Below, piece after piece: positions 58,601 to 64,000 of a stretch of 64,000 nt of DNA (positions are counted from its first letter, which is position 1; each line of letters starts with the position of its first letter). The notes beneath the pieces were generated by a model. The model did no database searches and was not told the DNA's origin. It worked only from the letters and a program-made list of their open reading frames with translations. Source of the DNA: Drechslerella dactyloides (taxonomy: Eukaryota; Ascomycota; Orbiliomycetes; Orbiliales; Orbiliaceae). The position numbers and the translations under genes are program-made. The stretch is from the NCBI GenBank assembly GCA_020064725.1, contig JAGTWJ010000011.1, positions 310,001 to 374,000 on the forward strand, read 5' to 3'.

Positions 58601-61600
58601 ATTCTCGTGCAGTAACGCATCGTTAGTGCCTGAGCGATAATCTGCTAGAAAGCCACAGTCATTTGTGTGTGGGTGTGTGGACATCATTTTCTCACCTCCT
58701 TGGCCACGGCCGAATCATTGATGATGGTTCAAAAGTTGCTCGACCACTCGCTAGTGTCAATCCTCGAGGGCAGGGCTGCACGACACGCAGCGGCCCCCAC
58801 ATGACATGGCAGCTTGCAACCTAGGTTCGCTGACCAAGGCCGCCGCCGTTGGGCGCTTAAGGAGGTGCGGACGGATAGAGACGAGGTCAAAGGGTCACCT
58901 GCTGGTCTGACTAATGTGCTATCCTCAGGTCAGGACGGGCCTGCAGTCTAGCAGAGGACAGACGGAATGGTTTCATCTGAAGTTGACATCTTCTTTCAGG
59001 AATTCGAACCTTCGGCGAGCAAATTTTTTGCAGCGCGTTAGCGTCGTGGAACGAGGAGCCGAAACCTGCCAACATATGGGTGGCCCGGGTGGTGCGGTAC
59101 TCGAGCGATGGCGGGCAAGATGCATTGGAGCAAACGGCCGGGATGCAAGACCCGCAAGCCAACAGGTTCTGTATCCGTCGTCCTGCAAGCGACAAGCAAA
59201 CAGGCATGACAGTTCAATGCATGAGATGGTGTGGTTAGCTAGCTTCTTTCATCGGGATGGTAAGGTGTGTGGTGTGGAGAACAGTACGATGCCGTTGTCT
59301 CCTTCGCAGACCTGCCGGGCTGTTACAACAACAAAGCTGCAGAAGGGAAGCAGACGGACGCAACATCCGATGCCGATTACTGCGCACTGCATTTCTGCTC
59401 TCTTCGCCCTCGGAATGCAACCATCGACGCCCACAACCATCGAGGCTAGAAGCACTTGTTATATTCCTTGCCTTTCACGGACGCACGTCTGCATGCATGG
59501 ACCTGTATCAAAATCTCATACAGCTGTTAGGAGGGCTCCAATCTCCTCTGGAGGGCCGAGCGTGAATCAAGGGTTCCTTCTGGCCGCCGAGCCATCTCGC
59601 AAAGAGTGTACGGAAAGCACAGACCGAGAATTCACCCAAGCTGAGCTTTCGACCTTAGCTCTCTGACAATCTTACCTGCCTGCCTTTTTACACAAGTGGC
59701 CCGGCACGCGCTCGGGTTCGGCCCGGCCATGGATTGGATGGAAACTAGCAAGCCATCCGCATGTCCACCACAATACAGCTTGAAGTTTCTTCTTTGACTA
59801 GACGCTGGACAGAGTATCACGTCTGTGTTATGGATACTATACCAGACTGGTTGTCCCAGCATAGCTCCTTCCTAAAGAATTGCCCGCTAGCTGCCGGCTG
59901 ACCTTCATGTGTCGATACCTATATAGGTCTGGCCTATACATATATGCCGCCGCCTTGCATCTGCCCAGGACGTCAAGGTAAGGTTTCCACCATGTATCTT
60001 TTTGATGAAACATCGTCAAGTTCGTTTCTTATTCGTTGACAGGCATCAGGATTACCGACGGCTCCACACTGATAGCGATCCGTCTTCCCCGGGCAGCAAC
60101 TCGATCAGGCCATCGGCTGATTGGTCTGCTTGATCGAAAACACCCGCCCCCACAGATGCTTGAGGGCCCGGCGAATCACACGACCTTTTATTTTTCTGTC
60201 TCTCTTAATTTAAAAAACGAAAAAGAAAAATGCGAGCCACGATCGGAGCAGGTGGGAGGCATCTGGTTTTGTCGGCTCAGCGAGGCAAGTCTGATATCTA
60301 CAAGTTGAGCCGATGACGGGCAGCTGGTCACTTGTCGACATGCATGCAAGACTCCGTGTACCCGATTATGGGAAGTGGGAACCCACCTTCTGCTGTTTCT
60401 CAGCCGTTAGTTCCCTCTCGTCAATTCACACTTTCAGACCCATTTGGATGCTCACCGTATGCCAGATCTCGGGCCAACGTATACCGAGGAGTCAAGTCAA
60501 TTGCGAACAATTGATATTTGGAAGGAGAAAGATCACCCGTCCGGATATTTTGGTCGTGCATGCAGATGTCTTTTTCTTACGCATCAGTGCATGCGTGTCT
60601 TTTGCCCGAGGCTCTCTACCCGTTACCCACAGCGCGGGTGTGTCACCATTCATGCAGGATCGAAAATGCAGAGTGCGCTTCGAGAAAGAGGAATCTGATA
60701 TCACAAAAGCCAAAAATCCGATTGAAACGTCTCCAAGGTTCGCTAACACCCGCCCACTGGCCACCACGGTACTCTCCCAGCTAGCATGGTTGTGGCCATT
60801 TTTCGTGCCCATCTTCCCAGCTACGGCACAGCTGTGATGAAGCGCGCATTTCATGTAATGCAAGAGCCAGTCAGCCAGCCAATACCCAGTTCGCCGGGTC
60901 TCAGAATTGACTGTTCCCTATCTCTTACAGGTCAAAAACATCAAAAGGAATCGTGCGTACCCTAGCGAGATGGCACTCGCGAGATTCCAGCCGAAGTCGT
61001 GCCGCCGTAGCGAGCCAGGCGTCAGAGCAACAAAAGTAACCATTAGCTAAGAATGGTGTATGATAACACCCGTTACCTCCCAACCAATAATAAAGACTTA
61101 CGAAGCTCGATTTACCCTTGATACACGATATTCCATCATTTTCAGTCAGTGCATGCGGCTGAACTAGCGAGAATCCGGGGTACTTGCAAGTTCTGTAGCG
61201 CTGCAACTAACCTCAGGGGGCCCGCAAAGATTCCTTTCGTGTGGTTCGAACACCTGTGGCAATCTCGTATGCATACGGGGGTGCATTTTTAGTTTGAGTA
61301 GTATTGCATTGGACCGATTCCATTTTGAATACAAATTCCACGAAGAGTGTGGTGGGCAGATACTTGGAGGGAATGTGTCGCTGCATGGTGCATGATGCAG
61401 TTCCTGGATTCACCATTCACATCAAGATGGGTGGACGTATGAATACATTCCACCGAATCTAAAGAGCTCTTCAAAGTGGTAGCAGCCAGCATACAGGCGC
61501 ATCCCTTTGACATCCGATGTCAAAGCCGGGAAGATTACGTCTCACGGTCGAAAAGGCTTGCTGATCCACAGACTCGCGACTGGTCTGTCACACACCTCTT

Positions 61601-64000
61601 GAGCATCGGCCTCAACATGCATCTGCATCCACTTTCTAGCGCCTGCACCTCAATCACACCCAAACTCGGCTTGGCGAACTTCGAAGACCAATTTTGTGCG
61701 TGCACATCCACTCATCCAATTAAGGCTGAAGCCTTTTTATTTAAAAACAATGGAAGCTATTGCATATGTTGCAAGCTGCAAGCTCAGCGGAGCCATCACG
61801 TCGTCCTCCAGCTACCAGAATTGATCGATCGAGCGGTGGGGCACCGGCAGGCATATATATATATTTACTGCGGAGGCACAGTACATGTACCTGCGTACCC
61901 ATGTACAGATACAATGTTAGGATGTATCCGAGATTACGTCTGATGTCTGGTGTCTGGTGTGACTCCGGAACCATTTCACCTCCTCGTCCCAAAGCGTCCG
62001 CTTACATCGGAGTGCAATTTTCGACATGATGCTTCTTTGTGAAGTGGGGTCACGGTTGGTGCTTAGGATGTATTGTCTTCGGAGTGAAATTTCCGGATAG
62101 AGATAACGGAACGTTGAGGTTTGCAACGTTATGGAGCGCCGCGTCTACGACGTCAATCGGGCTCTTGGTGTAAATCTGTCCCCACTGACTTAAGGTCTTG
62201 CGCTTGTCTTGCATGGAGAACTGTACGTCGGGCAAAGTAACAAGCTGATCCTGACATGTACCGGTCGATGCTCCGTGACAGCATCGCCTGATTCTCCATC
62301 CCCTTTCTCGACACCTTGCCCAAGTTGGACCGCAAACCAAACCCACACGGTTCACAAGGGAGATTTTTGTATACGAGACCAACCCTAATGCATGTATTGC
62401 ATGCAATACAGACTTACAAGAAAATGATAATATGCATCCATCACGAGATCCTGACATGCACTCGGCGGTTGTCTCTGAGTAGTGACTTCTCTCACTTGTA
62501 TTCACTGAACTTAGATAATTGCCTACTCGATGTCCCCCAAATATCTCAAAGTAGACTCCTGAAGCATTTATCAGGTATTGGTTGGTGTGCCTTCTAGGTG
62601 TTTTTTTTTTTAAATATGTATGTGCATAGCGTAGCATTTGCCCACTGCATGGCGGACGGCCAGACTTCCTCAGGAATTCTGTCCCACAAATCGTCAGTGT
62701 ACGGTTGAACACACCAGCTCGTATGCGGCGCAAAGGTGAAGATTAATGATCGAAACCCATTCACAGCAGTTGGAGTACTCATTGCATACAAGGACAACTA
62801 TTCACAACGTGGAATCAACTTGATATCTTAACCGCCCAGTGCTAGCATGCTAGGTTTTAAAATGAAAAAGGATGTGGGGGAGGCTACGAGACCGCGGGCC
62901 GCGGGTATATCAGATATCACAAAAACCAACAATGCCTGCTCCGTCGCTTAATTTTCCACATAGTTCTTGGAAAAGTGACCAACGGGAGCTCAGCCAGCAG
63001 CTGCTGTCTGGAAACACCTCTTATTTCTTTTTCTAGGAAACGCTGTACACCAACAACATTGCCAGGGCCCGAGAGTCGACTAGATCGTTGAGTACTGCTT
63101 TATGTCTGTAGCTGAAGGGTAGAGAGGGCCCAGTGTTCCGACTGGAGACCGAGCACCCGCCAATGAATCCCCCCTTATCTATACTCGACCTCTGGCACAA
63201 GTCCTGCTTATGGCAAAGGGCGATAGTCAGTATTCATGCAGACCCGTACTGCATTACCATCGGCGAAAATCTCATATCACAATGAGACATGTAACTTATC
63301 CTGTTGCTATAGAATAGGATGTACACATTCGTACCATTCACACAGGCACGGACTGAGCTCGAAGTTTCTTCTATCTTTTCGTATTACGCTGTCGTATTCG
63401 GTATCTTTCGCTGCAGCGCCATCTTCATGTGCAGTCCACGAAAAAGCAGGGCCCAACTTTTCCAACCTCCATACGCCCCCGATCTGGATTTCTAGTTCTC
63501 GGAAAGTAATAGGCTTGGAACAATCAGTCTAGGGAAATCGGCAGAAACACTTAGCGGTCCGCGGCTGGGCTTTGTCCCGTAGTGGGTATATTTACGTCAA
63601 TCGGGTCAACAAGTGGTATACCCGTGCATCCGCATAATAATCCTATTTGGGATATCGACACAGGAATGCGTAGCATTTCAGCAGCAGCACCGGCCTCTAT
63701 GGATACTTGGCCAGACCAGGCTGCAAGCCGAGTCCCATTTGATATGCATTCCAAGTTGTCACATTCAGGCAGTCTGGAGCAGCAGACCAGGTGAAAAGGT
63801 ACCTGTAACCTAGAGTGAAGTAGAGCAAAGCTGATACAGGTACAACTACCAGATGGCCGCTGTGAGAGCGCTGAGTGGTCTGCCGTTCGACGTGCAGTTC
63901 TAAAAGCACGTTGCTTCATGGTCCGTCATAGCTGTCAGGTGTGTTAGTCGCTGCTACGCCAATACAGACCATCCAGTCCGCCTCTTCACCAGCTTAAGCC
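55606..64000. other. 8.4 kb region without credible genes
   Basis: Upstream of the Zn2Cys6/AT-hook gene. Many short ORFs on both strands (longest 250 codons at 58914-59666) lack domains, codon bias or intron logic. I see no transposon coding sequence, terminal repeats, rRNA or convincing tRNA. The first 1-2 kb probably hold the regulator's promoter and leader. The rest could be long regulatory DNA, non-coding RNA, or the decayed flank of another gene beyond the window. Confidence 0.5.

Noticed and set aside
58914..59666. 250-codon plus-strand ORF in the gene-poor end
   Set aside because: No recognisable motif, low-quality composition and competing minus-strand ORFs of similar size.
61244..61256. 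Second B-box-like sequence (GGTTCGAACACC)
   Set aside because: The flanking bases do not pair into a tRNA cloverleaf.
62050..62733. 227-codon minus-strand ORF
   Set aside because: Its start depends on a non-ATG codon, it has no domain, and it overlaps other short ORFs.
55606..64000. Transposon or RIP-mutated repeat
   Set aside because: No terminal repeats, no reverse transcriptase or transposase fragments, and no extreme AT/TpA enrichment visible by eye.
1..64000. CRISPR array, bacterial operon or phage signatures
   Set aside because: The window is intron-rich fungal DNA; no spaced direct repeats of CRISPR type are present.

Overview
The window is nuclear DNA of a filamentous ascomycete (Pezizomycotina). 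Genes carry short introns (about 50-95 bp) with fungal GT...CTAAC-like...AG signals. The families are fungal too: Zn2Cys6 regulators, a YOL075C-like full-size ABCG pump, Sec24, a copper amine oxidase and BTB/POZ and F-box expansions. I cannot name the genus. All exon joins below were assembled by hand and checked for reading-frame arithmetic.

Layout. 0-2.2 kb: a broken NirA-like Zn2Cys6 regulator whose 5' end lies outside the window. 2.7-3.4 kb: a small three-exon gene of unknown function. 4.9-6.1 kb: a protein with two GFA/CENP-V-type zinc domains. 6.7-38.6 kb: a block dominated by candidate ubiquitin-ligase substrate adaptors, with eleven BTB/POZ or BTB-like genes (8.8-30.7 kb) and four F-box genes (6.7, 13.6, 32.4 and 35.2 kb). 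It also holds a small C2H2 protein with an Ala/Gly/Pro-rich N-terminus and two small unknown ORFs. From 39.6 kb the genes look conserved and housekeeping or metabolic, all on the minus strand: Sec24 (COPII coat), the ABCG transporter, a copper amine oxidase of the peroxisomal type, and a Zn2Cys6 regulator with an AT-hook. From 55.6 kb to the end (8.4 kb) I find no credible coding gene.

How the genes may work together. In established models BTB proteins are substrate adaptors for Cullin-3 ligases and F-box proteins for Cullin-1/SCF ligases. Nine of the eleven BTB genes share a phase-2 intron between a short variable leader exon and the BTB exon, which argues for origin by local duplication. 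Four adjacent members (22.5-29.2 kb) also share a C-terminal four-to-five-cysteine motif, probably a metal site. In one of them a frameshift cuts this motif off. The block therefore looks like a young, diversifying adaptor array. Whether it acts as one system (for instance in self-recognition or stress-dependent protein turnover) is inference only. The 39-56 kb genes show no obvious functional tie to it.
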